Assembly (NCBI GenBank): GCA_019454185.1 | Contig: CP075368.1 | Coordinates: forward strand, 1-64,000 | Source: Phycisphaeraceae bacterium | GTDB taxonomy: Bacteria; Planctomycetota; Phycisphaerae; Phycisphaerales; UBA1924 | DNA: 64,000 bases | Direction of reading: 5' to 3' | In this document: piece after piece, positions 45,373-54,785 of the stretch | How positions within the stretch are numbered: position 1 is the first letter of the stretch | Layout: the number at the start of each line of letters is the position of its first letter | The notes under the pieces: generated by a model | Told to the model about the DNA's origin: nothing | The model's database searches: none | The model's input: only the letters and a program-made list of their open reading frames with translations | Translations under genes and position numbers: made by a program

Positions 45373-46929
45373 GTGAAGATCAAGACCGACGAGATCGCCA
45401 GCGTCATCAAACACGAGATCGAGCAGTATTCCGCGAACCTTGAGGTTTCGGAAGTCGGGCGGGTGGTTGAGATCGGCGACGGCATCGCGCGGATCTACGG
45501 GCTCTCGAACGCGATGGCGGGCGAGCTGCTCGAGTTCCAGACCAGCGAGGGCGCGGTCATGGGCCAGGTCTTCAACCTGGAACTCGACACGGTCGGCGCG
45601 GTCATCTACGGCGACTACCTCTCCGTGAAGGAGGGCGACCTCGTGAAGGCGACCGGTCGCCTGCTCGAGGTGCCCGTCGGCGAGGCGCTGCTCGGACGCG
45701 TGGTCGATCCGCTGGGTCGGCCCGTGGATGACGGCCCCGCGATCCGGACTGACACGTACCGCAAGGTCGACATCATCGCTCCGGGCATCGCCGAGCGTCA
45801 GCCCGTGACCGAGCCGGTGCAGACGGGCATCAAGGCGATCGACGCCATGATCCCGATCGGCAAGGGACAGCGCGAGCTGATCATCGGCGACCGCAAGACG
45901 GGCAAGACGGCCGTCGCCATCGACACGATCATCAACCAGAAGCAGTACTGGGGCACGCCGGATGCGGTCGTCTGCATCTACGTCGCCGTCGGTCAGAAGG
46001 AATCCACGGTTGCGGGCGTCGTCGAGACACTCCGCAAGGCCGGCGCGATGGACTACACGATCGTGGTGGTTGCCGGCGCGTCCGACCCGGCCCCCATGCA
46101 GTATGTCGCGCCCTACTCGGGCACCGCGATGGCCGAGTACTTCATGTGGCAGGGCAAGAGCGGCAAGACGCCCAAGCACGCCCTCTGCATCTATGACGAC
46201 CTTTCCAAGCAGGCGGTCGCGTATCGCCAGTTGTCGCTGCTCCTCAAGCGTCCCCCGGGCCGCGAGGCGTACCCCGGCGACGTCTTCTATCTGCACTCTC
46301 GTCTGCTCGAGCGTGCAACCAAGCTCTCCGACGAGAACGGCGGCGGCAGCATCACGTCCCTCCCCGTGATCGAGACGCAGGAGGGCGACGTCTCGGCGTA
46401 CATCCCGACCAACGTGATCTCGATCACCGACGGACAGATCTACCTCGAACCCGAGCTCTTCTTCTCCGGCGTTCGTCCGGCGATCAACGTCGGTATCTCG
46501 GTCTCCCGAGTCGGCGGCAACGCCCAGATCAAGGCGATGAAGAAGATCGCCGGCTCGCTCCGTCTCGACCTTGCATCCGCACGCGAGCTTGAGGCCTTCG
46601 CCCAGCTCGGCACCGAGCTCGACAAGGCGACGCAGCGTCAGCTCGATCGAGGCCGGCGCATGGTTGAGTTGCTCAAGCAGGGCCAGTACACGCCGTTCAA
46701 CGTCGTGGACCAGGTGATCTCGATCTACGCGGGCACCAAGGGCTTCCTCGACGACATCCCCGTGCCCCAGGTTCGCGAGTTCGAGCGTGCGATGCTCGAC
46801 CACTTCCAGGCGGCGGGCAAGCCGATCTGGAACGATCTCGACGCCAAGAAGGCGCTGGACGCCGACCTTGAGAAGCGTCTCACCGACGCCATCGCCAACT
46901 TCAAGGCGGGTTGGAAGCCCAAGGCCTGA
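45373..46929 (+). CDS. atpA: F1 ATP synthase alpha subunit, solitary gene
   Basis: 518 residues from GTG 45373 with GAGGA upstream. An ATG at 45301 in frame would add 24 atypical residues. The alpha-subunit features are clear: [25 protein letters not shown] N-terminal region, the P-loop [47 protein letters not shown] and the C-terminal helical domain. It supports ATP synthesis or hydrolysis with the beta subunit. No other atp gene lies on either side: upstream are the cyclic di-AMP genes, downstream a reverse-strand gene. It may be a displaced alpha gene, or the rest of the operon lies elsewhere. Confidence 0.95.
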   Translation: MKIKTDEIASVIKHEIEQYSANLEVSEVGRVVEIGDGIARIYGLSNAMAGELLEFQTSEGAVMGQVFNLELDTVGAVIYGDYLSVKEGDLVKATGRLLEVPVGEALLGRVVDPLGRPVDDGPAIRTDTYRKVDIIAPGIAERQPVTEPVQTGIKAIDAMIPIGKGQRELIIGDRKTGKTAVAIDTIINQKQYWGTPDAVVCIYVAVGQKESTVAGVVETLRKAGAMDYTIVVVAGASDPAPMQYVAPYSGTAMAEYFMWQGKSGKTPKHALCIYDDLSKQAVAYRQLSLLLKRPPGREAYPGDVFYLHSRLLERATKLSDENGGGSITSLPVIETQEGDVSAYIPTNVISITDGQIYLEPELFFSGVRPAINVGISVSRVGGNAQIKAMKKIAGSLRLDLASARELEAFAQLGTELDKATQRQLDRGRRMVELLKQGQYTPFNVVDQVISIYAGTKGFLDDIPVPQVREFERAMLDHFQAAGKPIWNDLDAKKALDADLEKRLTDAIANFKAGWKPKA

Positions 46930-46954
46930 GTCAGGGCACACAAGCGATTCGTTC

Positions 46955-46995
46955 ACGCGGCGTTGCTCATCGAGCGACGCCGCGTTCGCGTTTGT
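46955..46995 (+). terminator. Hairpin terminator after atpA
   Basis: A 14-bp stem with one T-G pair (ACGCGGCGTTGCTC against GAGCGACGCCGCGT, 46955-46968 and 46972-46985) closes a three-base loop. It is followed by TCGCGTTTGTG, a weak T run. It lies 25 bp after the atpA stop and before the convergent gene. Confidence 0.6.
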
Positions 46996-47027
46996 GCCTT
47001 CGTGGCTGAGCGCGGACCAACGAAGGA

Positions 47028-47978
47028 TCAGGCCCATCGCGCGAGGATCGATGCGAACTCTTCGGCAAAGCCGATCATCGCCGTGCTCGGCGTGAGTGAG
47101 AAGGGATCCGAGATGATCGCGACGCGCCGCTCGCGAACGGCGGGGATCGAGAGACGCGAGATCGCACCCAGACGCTGCTCGATCTCGATCCAGGTGCTCG
47201 GCGCGGGCTCCGAAGCCGTCTCACGGGGGTCTCTGGGCTGGATCAGCACGATCGCGTCGGGCGCGATGTCGAGCAGGTCCTCCATGTGCAACTGGACGTA
47301 CGGGTTGCCGGTTGTGAGCGCGGGGATGCCTCCCAGTCGCTCAAGGATCTCATGGTGGAACGAGCCGGGTCCGAGGGCCGCGGGCGGCAGGACCGAGTGA
47401 AGGAGCAGCACCCGGCCCGCGCGTGCGGACGCCTCGCGTCGCCCGCACGCCAGATCGAGTCTGGATGCCAGTTCCTCGGCGCGGCTGCTGAGAGCGAGTG
47501 ATTGAGCTGTGGGCATGTCCGAGGCGATGAAGCCCGCGATCTCCGCCAGACTGCTGCGCACCTGTGTGTATGAGAGGAGCGACCAGCTCCGGACTTTCCA
47601 GTCGTGCGTTGTGGCGAGACGCAGCAGGCGATCGGGCACGGGCCGCTCGCCCCATTCAAGCAGCACGTGTGTCGGGCGTGTCGTGATCAACGCCTCGTAG
47701 TCCAGCGAGGACTGATCGCCCGCGATCGGAAGCGAAATATCAAGGGCCATGTCCCAGGCGTGGCGTGCAACGATGCTCTCGGTGAGGCCGAGATCGCGGA
47801 GGGTGATCGCGAGCGCGGGGCTGAGGGCGGCGAGCCGCGGCGGGCCGATTCCGGGGACCTTTGGCGCACTGTTGGGGGAACGCGTGCAGGCGCAGAGCGC
47901 GGAGCATACCGTGCCGATTCCGGTGAGGATCGTCGAGCTCCGCAGCGAATCAGCGATGAATTCTCGCCGGCGCATCAT
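47028..47978 (-). CDS. Exported substrate-binding protein (cobalamin/metallophore type)
   Basis: 316 residues from ATG 47978 or 47975. The N-terminus has an RRREFIADS twin-arginine-like motif and then a hydrophobic stretch ending ALCAC, so it is likely Tat-exported and possibly lipidated. The fold resembles TroA/BtuF-type receptors (LAALSPALAITLRDLGL, YEALITTRPTHVLLEWG, IAPDAIVLIQPRDP). Substrate unknown. Coupled by a 4-bp overlap to the 503-residue unknown upstream. No permease is nearby. Confidence 0.8.
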   Translation of the reverse strand: MMRRREFIADSLRSSTILTGIGTVCSALCACTRSPNSAPKVPGIGPPRLAALSPALAITLRDLGLTESIVARHAWDMALDISLPIAGDQSSLDYEALITTRPTHVLLEWGERPVPDRLLRLATTHDWKVRSWSLLSYTQVRSSLAEIAGFIASDMPTAQSLALSSRAEELASRLDLACGRREASARAGRVLLLHSVLPPAALGPGSFHHEILERLGGIPALTTGNPYVQLHMEDLLDIAPDAIVLIQPRDPRETASEPAPSTWIEIEQRLGAISRLSIPAVRERRVAIISDPFSLTPSTAMIGFAEEFASILARWA

Positions 47979-49486
47979 GCTGGCGATCCCGTCGGCGCAT
48001 CGTGCATGATCTGGTCCTCGATCCGACGCCGGAGTGACCGCAGCGTTGTCTCAGGATAGAGCGGGAATGGCCATGTGCGCTCGCGCACGATCGGTTCTTC
48101 TGCGGCCTTTCGTGCGAGCACACGTGATTCGTGATCGAGAGACGCGAGGCGATCTGCGTGCTCGGCACGGGAGCGATCGAGCATGGCGTGCAGACTCTGG
48201 AAGAGCATGGCCCGCTCGGCCCTGTCTCTCGAGCGATCGATGCGGGCGACCAATTCGCGTTTGGTGAGGCCCGCGTCCTTGTCGCCCAGGAGCTGCGGAT
48301 CGTGGCGCGCACGGTGCGCGAGGTGGCGTGCCGCTCGGGCCTCGGCGATGTTGACGCCCCCTCGGTCGCTGTCGAACGCCAGGCGTGCGGTCGCCGTGCA
48401 CACAACGGTCGGCGCGAGCGGCAGCGCGTGCGCGAGCTCGTTCGTCTCGGGATCGGTCGAACCGCGGAGCCAGTCGTGCAGCCACTCGTCCGTGATCCGG
48501 TCGTACGTGCCGCCTCCGGTGCCGTGGATGAAGAGGTCGCATGCGCCGAGGCGTGCGAGGCCCGTCATGAGAAGGGCGCGGGGGCGGAGCTCATGGGGCG
48601 GGATCTCGACGAGATGAGAGAGCATGACGCCGACCCGAGGCGTGCCGGGGCGAACTCTCCAGAGCGGGAGCTCAACACGCGCCGGATGATCCGCAGAGAC
48701 CTTAAGGCCGAGCGGGCGGATACCCGCTTCAGGCCTGCGGGCCGCGGCGTGGTTGTGTGAGTCCACGGCTCTCACCGCGTCGCGCCGCAGCGCGGCGACC
48801 AGTGCCGCGAAACCATCGGTGGAGGAGAGGTGACTGGTCGTGATGGTGTGAATGTGCGGATTCGCGGCATCATGTGTGGCGAGTGCTGCGCCGGGAATGA
48901 GCGACTGTGACGCGAGGCCGAACTGGGTGGCGAGCGTGGGCTCGCCCGCGAAGTGGTTCAACGAGTCGGCGATCCGGCCCAGCCCGTCCAGCCAAGAGGG
49001 ATCGAGTCGATGCGTTGCAGCGACGGCGGCGAGCGAGGATGCGAGATCGACTCGGACGGCTCGCCGAGACCCGGTCGGCACATCGGTGACCGGAGGGACG
49101 AGCGTGATGTCCTGCCTGATGAGTCTTTGTGCGGCGTCGATGGCGGGAACGAAGATGCGTCCCGGGTCGTTGGTGTCCTGATCGACGTGGAGCCAGACGA
49201 AGGCGCCTCCGACGCGCCGGGCGAGTGCCACACCGGCGAACCACTTGGCGAGGATTCCGGGGTGCCAGAACTCGCATTGATGCCCGGACATGATGATCGG
49301 TCGATCCAGGGGGAGTCCGAGCTGGGCACGGAGGGTCGATTGGTATGTCGTCAGGGGGCGACGCACGACGAGGGTGTGCCACTTGTCGGCGTGGGGTTCG
49401 AAGCGGACGTGGTCGATGAGCGACGGGGTACACGCATCGTCCGCCGGCGCGCTCTCGTCGTCGGACTGACGGGTCCTGATCTCCAT
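47975..49486 (-). CDS. Hypothetical protein, distant BshC-like features
   Basis: 503 residues from ATG 49486. Segments IIMSGHQCEFWHPGILAKW, AFVWLHVDQDTND and LFIHGTGGGTYDRITDEW recall the nucleotide-binding part of BshC-like proteins of bacillithiol synthesis. No bacillithiol gene (BshA, BshB) is here, and the similarity is only by eye. The C-terminus is a charged helical region rich in Arg (ARAARHLAHRARHDPQLLG). It is coupled to the GT2 gene by a 1-bp overlap and to the substrate-binding gene by a 4-bp overlap, so the three form one translational unit. Confidence 0.65.
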   Translation of the reverse strand: MEIRTRQSDDESAPADDACTPSLIDHVRFEPHADKWHTLVVRRPLTTYQSTLRAQLGLPLDRPIIMSGHQCEFWHPGILAKWFAGVALARRVGGAFVWLHVDQDTNDPGRIFVPAIDAAQRLIRQDITLVPPVTDVPTGSRRAVRVDLASSLAAVAATHRLDPSWLDGLGRIADSLNHFAGEPTLATQFGLASQSLIPGAALATHDAANPHIHTITTSHLSSTDGFAALVAALRRDAVRAVDSHNHAAARRPEAGIRPLGLKVSADHPARVELPLWRVRPGTPRVGVMLSHLVEIPPHELRPRALLMTGLARLGACDLFIHGTGGGTYDRITDEWLHDWLRGSTDPETNELAHALPLAPTVVCTATARLAFDSDRGGVNIAEARAARHLAHRARHDPQLLGDKDAGLTKRELVARIDRSRDRAERAMLFQSLHAMLDRSRAEHADRLASLDHESRVLARKAAEEPIVRERTWPFPLYPETTLRSLRRRIEDQIMHDAPTGSPA

Positions 49487-50241
49487 CAGGCGGATGCTCC
49501 AGGGGCGGGGTGGGCGAGCCCGAGCAGCGCGGACGGCAGGAGTCTGTCTGCGCAGCGTTCGAGCTCTTTGTAGAGCACCGTGCGGTAATGGGCCAGACGG
49601 ATCTGCTGGTTGTCGAGCGGTCCGCCGAAGGATCGATTCAGATCGTTGTAGATCAGTTTGACGGGGATCTCGCTGATGCGAAGCCCCGAAGCGACTGCCT
49701 GCACCCAGAACTGGAGCGGGAAGGCGTATCCATCGACCGTGAGCGTCAGAGACCGAACGGCGTCGATCCTGTACGCCTTGAACCCGCAGAACGCATCGGT
49801 GATCGAAAGCCCGAGGCGTCGGTTCAGCTCTTCAGTGATCTCCGCGTTGATGCGCCGACGCTCCGGCGGGGGGCGGTCGTCCTCGGGTGTGGGCGCGAGG
49901 TATCGGCTGCCGCTCACGATGTCCGAGTCGTTCCGCGCGATCGCGTCGATGAAACTCGGGATGGAGGCGGGCTCGTGCTGCTCATCGCAGTCCATGGTGA
50001 TGACCCAGTCGAAGCCATCGACGGAGGCCCAGCGGAACGCATCCATGAGACTGCGGCCGTAGCCGCGGTTCTTGGCGTGGCGGATGACCTCGACCGGGAA
50101 CTGGCTGAGGAGGAGGGGCGTTGCGTCGGTCGATCCGTCGTCGATGACGAGCACGTCGGGGGCGTGGCGGAGCACTCGCTCGAGCACCTGCTGGACATAT
50201 CGCTGCTCGTTGTAGACGGGTATCGCGACGAGGACTCGCAT
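49486..50241 (-). CDS. Family 2 glycosyltransferase
   Basis: 251 residues from ATG 50241; the frame is open to 50316 but the fold starts here (VLVAIPVYNEQRYV). Nucleotide-sugar motifs are VIDDGSTDATPLL and ITMDCDEQHEPASIP. Then DIVSGSRYL and ITDAFCGFKAYRIDAV follow. There is no membrane anchor. It resembles polyprenol-phosphate-sugar synthases but the acceptor is not known. It is the first gene of a coupled set with a BshC-like unknown and a substrate-binding protein. Confidence 0.9.
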   Translation of the reverse strand: MRVLVAIPVYNEQRYVQQVLERVLRHAPDVLVIDDGSTDATPLLLSQFPVEVIRHAKNRGYGRSLMDAFRWASVDGFDWVITMDCDEQHEPASIPSFIDAIARNDSDIVSGSRYLAPTPEDDRPPPERRRINAEITEELNRRLGLSITDAFCGFKAYRIDAVRSLTLTVDGYAFPLQFWVQAVASGLRISEIPVKLIYNDLNRSFGGPLDNQQIRLAHYRTVLYKELERCADRLLPSALLGLAHPAPGASA

Positions 50242-50494
50242 GTGGGGCTTCCGAAAGGCGTTCTCGAACGAATCAGGTTTCCGGACTGGGCGAGCGGAGA
50301 GTGAGAGCGGCTGCAAGACCCTTGTTGGATGAAGGATCGGGACAAGAAGACACGCGCTCTCGCAACTCTATGACAACCGAACGGACGGTTCGTGATCGGG
50401 ATCGTGGGTGTGGCGGGGGGTGGGGGGTGGGGCGCAGAAGCGGCGAACGGCTGCCGGGGAGAAGGCGAAGGGTGCGCGGGTCGAGCGTGGCGTG

Positions 50495-50764
50495 TCAGAG
50501 GCCGGCCTCGACGAGGTCCAGGGCCTCTTTCAGGCCGAGCCCGGTCAGATCACGCACGCGCTTCACCGCTTCGATCTTGCGGTTCGAGAGGATGAGGGCT
50601 CGTATCTCCTCGACCGCCTCGGGGTTCAGCGCGACCCCTGCGGGCATGGTCATTCGGTCCGGGACCTCGATCCCCAGCGACTCGATGATGGCATCGAGTT
50701 TCTGCTCGATGCGCGCGAGCCGAACATTGAGGATGGCGTCGTTGTTTCTGCCGAAGAGACCCAT
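50495..50764 (-). CDS. Small protein with truncated L7/L12-like C-terminal domain
   Basis: 89 residues from ATG 50764. The N-terminal half is a charged helix (NVRLARIEQKLDAIIESLGIE shown by its ends NVRLARIE and ESLGIE). The C-terminal half matches the helical signature of ribosomal protein L7/L12 (EAVKRVRDLTGLGLKEALDLVE). The last strand and helix of the full L12 domain are missing. Stand-alone proteins of this kind occur in many bacteria and have no known job. It lies 55 bp downstream of tsaB on the same strand. Confidence 0.8.
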   Translation of the reverse strand: MGLFGRNNDAILNVRLARIEQKLDAIIESLGIEVPDRMTMPAGVALNPEAVEEIRALILSNRKIEAVKRVRDLTGLGLKEALDLVEAGL

Positions 50765-50819
50765 GCTTCGGTCCTTTCGTTCTTTGTGCGGCGACTCGGA
50801 TGACTGATATGAGCCGCAC

Positions 50820-51578
50820 TCACCCGGGCTGCGGTGGCGGACCCTTCGCTGCGGCATGCAGGACGCGCCACTTGGTGACGGCTTCCGGCTCCCTCGGATA
50901 GAGCGGTTCGAGTTCGATGGGGTCAAGGGGTTGGTATCGCGCCCCGAGGTCGCAGCATGCCATCGCATCGAACGTCGGCGGCTGGATCCGAACGCCGCAC
51001 GCCCTCGCACGCTCCACCATCGCGGGCGGCGCGAATCGATCAACCACCAAGAGATCGACACCGATGGAGACAAGGGTCTCGATCACACGCTCATCGCTGA
51101 TACCGATCACCCGATGCTCGGTCCGGTCGGGATTGAACGCCGCGACCCACGCGGTCTCCCGCTTGGAAGCGAGCGCGACGGCGAACGGGCGCGGGTTGCT
51201 GACGCGAGCCGCAGCGACGTGCGCGGTCGGCACGGGGATGCAGCGTGCGCCGGTCGATTCTGCCAGGATTTTGGCGGCGGTGACGGCGAGCCGGATGGAT
51301 GTGTAACCACCAGGACCGATGGAGACGACGATCCGTGAGCCGGGCGCGCGCAGCGCATGGGGCGTGAGCGAGCACCCCCTGAAACAGCGATCGATCGACG
51401 GGAGGAGGCCCTGTGACTCGTCCGGACCGAGCGTCACGCTGGAGAGGTGTCGAGGGTTGCCGGCGCCGGGCCCCTCGAGCTGGGCCACCGCAACCGACGC
51501 CGAGTGCCCGGGATCAGCGGTCGGGTTGCTGGTCTCGATCGCGAGGATGACGGGTTGGACACGCTGCGGATGTGCCAC
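50820..51578 (-). CDS. tsaB: tRNA threonylcarbamoyladenosine biosynthesis protein TsaB
   Basis: 252 residues from a GTG start at 51578. TsaB is an ASKHA-fold partner of TsaD in making t6A37 of ANN-decoding tRNAs. Motifs: VILAIETSN near the start, IVVSIGPGGYTSIRLAVTAAK and RETAWVAAFNPD. Length is normal. No Shine-Dalgarno sequence precedes the GTG. The mRNA leader here faces the divergent AhpD-like gene at 51718. Confidence 0.9.
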   Translation of the reverse strand: MAHPQRVQPVILAIETSNPTADPGHSASVAVAQLEGPGAGNPRHLSSVTLGPDESQGLLPSIDRCFRGCSLTPHALRAPGSRIVVSIGPGGYTSIRLAVTAAKILAESTGARCIPVPTAHVAAARVSNPRPFAVALASKRETAWVAAFNPDRTEHRVIGISDERVIETLVSIGVDLLVVDRFAPPAMVERARACGVRIQPPTFDAMACCDLGARYQPLDPIELEPLYPREPEAVTKWRVLHAAAKGPPPQPG

Positions 51579-51717
51579 AATCGGAGGATATGTCCCGTGC
51601 GACGCGGAGAATCCGGGAACCGCCGGGGCTCAGGCGGCATCTCAGGCGGTGTGCGGCAGAGGTTGCCTTTGCCGCACGACTCTACGATGAGCACCACACG
51701 TTGAGAGGAGCACGCGC

Positions 51718-52248
51718 ATGGCCCGCCTGTCATTGATCGATCCCGCCTCGTCCACCGGCAAGGTCAAGGAGATTCTGGACGGGCCTCTGGCCGGGAAGCA
51801 CTTCAATATCTTCAAGGCCATGGCCAACTCGCCGGCCGCCCTGCAGGCATATCTCGGGTTGTCCGGCGCGCTCGGCCATGGCGGGCTCAGCGGCAAGGAG
51901 CGTGAAGTGGTTCAGTTGGCTGTCGGCTCGCTGAACGGCTGCGGATACTGCGAGGCGGCCCACACGGCGATCGGGAAGTCCGTCGGGCTGACCGAGGCAC
52001 AGACGATCGAAGCGCGGCGCGGCACCATGAGCGATCCGAAACTCAACGCGCTCGCGCGGTTCACCGTTGCGATCCACGAGAAGCGCGGCCACATCAGCGA
52101 CGACGACATCCGGGCCTTCAAGAGCGCCGGGTACGGCGATGGCCATATCGCCGAGGTCGTGGCCGGGTACGCGCTGGCGGTCTACACCAACTACTTCAAT
52201 CACATCGCGCAGACACCGATCGATTTCCCGCCCGCTCCGAGCATCTGA
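51718..52248 (+). CDS. AhpD-like / carboxymuconolactone decarboxylase family protein
   Basis: 176 residues from ATG 51718 with GAGAGGAG upstream. The conserved core is LSGKEREVVQLAVGSLNGC and CGYCEAAHTAIGK, with the redox CxxC and His of the AhpD fold. Members act as peroxidase partners or decarboxylases. It is probably cytosolic. The divergent neighbour is tsaB. Confidence 0.9.
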   Translation: MARLSLIDPASSTGKVKEILDGPLAGKHFNIFKAMANSPAALQAYLGLSGALGHGGLSGKEREVVQLAVGSLNGCGYCEAAHTAIGKSVGLTEAQTIEARRGTMSDPKLNALARFTVAIHEKRGHISDDDIRAFKSAGYGDGHIAEVVAGYALAVYTNYFNHIAQTPIDFPPAPSI

Positions 52249-52299
52249 ACCGCTCGCTCCATCTTGCTGCGACGAGTGAGACCGAGTCGCGCGACGGCC

Positions 52300-53049
52300 T
52301 CACTGCTTGAGCGCATCTCGGATCGCTCGCAACTCGTCTGCGAGATCGCGGGGGTCTTCGAGCGTCTCTAGGACCACGCGCTCGAGTTCCCTGCGGAAGC
52401 GTCGCTTGGCGGTCTGGATCGTCGATCCGGCCTTGGTCCAATCGCTCAAGCCGAGAGACTTGGCCAGGGCTTCGAGAGACTGGCTCTTGCTCCCTCGCGT
52501 CGCGGGCGCGACGACGTTGAGCATGAACGCCGTGTGCTGCGCATCCAGCCCTTCTTCGACACACTTCCGCTCGAAGCGTTCGAGCGCGAGTTCGATCACG
52601 GTTGTCGCCCATTGGCGTTCGAACGCTCTGACAGGATCATCCGTCGGAGAGGGCTCCGCGGCGTCGAGGAGCGGTCTGCCTCGCTCGGGGTGCGCGAAGG
52701 CGGGCGCGTCGAGCGAGCGCACGGGCGTGGCCGGCGCGCGGGTCGAGGCCGTCCGGTGGCGGTGTTCGTCTATCAGGAATCGGGAGAGCGCGGTGAGCAG
52801 GTACGACCGGAACCGTCCCCTTCCCTTCTCGGCCTTTGCCAAGAGATCGCGGGCGAGCACAACATCGCAGATGAAGGACTGTGTGAGGTCCGATGCGTCG
52901 TGCCTGGATCGGCGCTGACGTCGGAGCCACGCGTAGACAGGCCGCCAGTAGAGGCGAAGGAGCTGGTCGAGTTCGGTCCCGCTCCCCTGGGCCCTCAGCA
53001 CCAGCGACCATCGTGTGGTGCGAAAGGCGGCGGCCGACGAATCAGGCAT
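52300..53049 (-). CDS. ECF-type sigma factor (FTTTRWS type)
   Basis: 249 residues from ATG 53049, preceded by GGGGAG at a good distance; an ATG at 53067 lacks it. The start FRTTRWSLVL, the region 2 core HDASDLTQSFICDVV and GRFRSYLLTALSRFLIDE mark the planctomycete-type ECF family. Region 4 is present but degenerate (LEALAKSLGLSDWTKAGSTIQTAKRRFR, shown as LEALAKSLGL and TIQTAKRRFR). The gene is divergent from a Ser/Thr kinase with 158 bp between starts, the first of two such modules. Confidence 0.85.
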   Translation of the reverse strand: MPDSSAAAFRTTRWSLVLRAQGSGTELDQLLRLYWRPVYAWLRRQRRSRHDASDLTQSFICDVVLARDLLAKAEKGRGRFRSYLLTALSRFLIDEHRHRTASTRAPATPVRSLDAPAFAHPERGRPLLDAAEPSPTDDPVRAFERQWATTVIELALERFERKCVEEGLDAQHTAFMLNVVAPATRGSKSQSLEALAKSLGLSDWTKAGSTIQTAKRRFRRELERVVLETLEDPRDLADELRAIRDALKQ

Positions 53050-53207
53050 GGCAGCATCTCCCCGCATGATTGACCGGGTTCGCCAATCGGTAGGGAGTGT
53101 ATGTGGTAAGATGCTCAGGGCGAGTGGATCGGATCTCGTCGGGGTGCGAATCGGTGGGTGCCGGTTCGGAAGGGGTAGCGGGGCGGGTGGGCTTGGACCG
53201 GGAGCGA

Positions 53208-54779
53208 ATGTCCGAGCGAAGCGAAGAAGACTGGAACGGGTTTCCGGTGTCGCGTGACGAGCCGCCGAAAGAGCCGGTGCGCGCCGAGTTCGGGCCGGGC
53301 GATGAGGGCGCACTGACCGCCGATGCCGCGGGGCAGTTGATGGAGGATGTGTTCTCGGAGGACCTGGATGCGCCGGGGCTTGTGCTCTCGGCTTCGCCCC
53401 GGATCGGTGAGTACTCGATCGTGCGGACGATCGCCTCCGGCGGCATGGGGACCGTGTACGAGGCGCGCCAGGAGAACCCTCACCGCAGCGTCGCGCTCAA
53501 GGTGCTCAAATCCAACGCGATGTCGCCGACCAATCTGCGTCGCTTCCAGAGCGAGTGCGCGATCCTCGGGAAGCTGCGTCACCCGGCGATCGCGACGATC
53601 TTCGGCGCGGGCGTGCATCGAGACGAGCCGACAGGATCGAGTCTGCCCTATTTCGCGATGGAGCTGATCCCGCTGGCAAGGCCGATCACGCTCTACGCCT
53701 CTGATCGCGGGCTCGAACTCGACCGGAAGCTGCGGCTCTTCCTGCATGTCTGCGACGGCGTCCATCACGGGAACCGCCAGGGCGTGGTGCATCGCGACCT
53801 CAAGCCGGCGAACATCCTTGTGGACGACACGGGCTGGCCGAAGATCATCGATTTCGGCATCGCCAAGACGACCGACGCGGATGTCGCCGCGACGACCAGC
53901 ACGGACATGGGGCAGGTGCTCGGCACGATCCAGTACATGTCGCCGGAGCAGTGCCACGGCGATCCGTTGATGCTCGACGCCCGGGCGGATGTCTACGCGC
54001 TCGGCGTGGTGCTGTACGAGCTTGTGTGCGGGCAGTTGCCATACAAGGTGTCCGAGTTGCCTGTGCACCAGGCGATGAAGGTGGTGACCGATGAGGTCCC
54101 GCCTCGCCCGCGCAGTGTTTCGAGGGCGATCAGCCGCGATCTGGACGCGATCGTGATGCGTGCGCTCGAGAAGGATCCCTCGAAGCGGTACCAGAGCGTG
54201 CAGGATCTGGCAGAGGACATCCGCCGCTGTCTCGCCGGGCATGCCGTCCACGCGAGCGCGGGGGGCGCGGCGGGGCGGCTGGTTCGTGAGGTCTTCAAGC
54301 GCCGTGCCCTGCTGCCTGTGGTGATCCTCGGCGGACTGGCGGTGATGCTGGCGGTCTCGCTCATCGTGCAGGTTGCCGATGTCGTCCGCGCGGGGGCTGT
54401 TGTTGCGGCGATGCTGCTTCCTGCTGCGGGGCTCGGAGCGGCTGCGCTCGGGCTGCGGCGCGAACGCGACGAGCTCCGCGCGAAACAGAACCACACGGGG
54501 CAACTTCTGGCGGGCGAGCGTGCCCGGCGGCGCGGCGCGGAGAACGAGCGGGCATCGGTCGAGAAAGAACTGATGGCCTTGAAGCGGATGACGCGCCGGC
54601 TTCTCCGCGACATGGACGATGCGCTCCGGCAGTCCAGGGCGGATCCGGCGTTGCGCGCCCGGCTCCGCAAGATGATCCGCGAGCGGCTGGTCTTCAAGCC
54701 GGGCGAGGCGGGCAAGGGGCACATCCTCGCCGAGCCGCCCACCAAGACATTCGCCGAGAGGATCGAGGAGCGCCCGTGA
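53208..54779 (+). CDS. Membrane Ser/Thr protein kinase
   Basis: 523 residues from ATG 53208 with GGGAG upstream. The kinase domain (about residues 65-340) has IASGGMGTVYEA, the VAIK-type lysine in SVALKVL, HRDLKPANIL, DFGIAK and MSPEQ. After it comes a hydrophobic pair (LLPVVILGGLAVMLAVSLIV and VVAAMLLPAAGLGAAALGL) and a charged helical tail (ENERASVEKELMALKRM). It is a transmembrane Hanks-type kinase. The opposite-strand ECF factor next door is a likely pathway partner. Confidence 0.93.
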   Translation: MSERSEEDWNGFPVSRDEPPKEPVRAEFGPGDEGALTADAAGQLMEDVFSEDLDAPGLVLSASPRIGEYSIVRTIASGGMGTVYEARQENPHRSVALKVLKSNAMSPTNLRRFQSECAILGKLRHPAIATIFGAGVHRDEPTGSSLPYFAMELIPLARPITLYASDRGLELDRKLRLFLHVCDGVHHGNRQGVVHRDLKPANILVDDTGWPKIIDFGIAKTTDADVAATTSTDMGQVLGTIQYMSPEQCHGDPLMLDARADVYALGVVLYELVCGQLPYKVSELPVHQAMKVVTDEVPPRPRSVSRAISRDLDAIVMRALEKDPSKRYQSVQDLAEDIRRCLAGHAVHASAGGAAGRLVREVFKRRALLPVVILGGLAVMLAVSLIVQVADVVRAGAVVAAMLLPAAGLGAAALGLRRERDELRAKQNHTGQLLAGERARRRGAENERASVEKELMALKRMTRRLLRDMDDALRQSRADPALRARLRKMIRERLVFKPGEAGKGHILAEPPTKTFAERIEERP

Positions 54780-54785
54780 GTGCGA

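Noticed and set aside
45181..47037. 618-residue reverse frame opposite atpA
   Set aside because: Shadow frame; atpA is certain.
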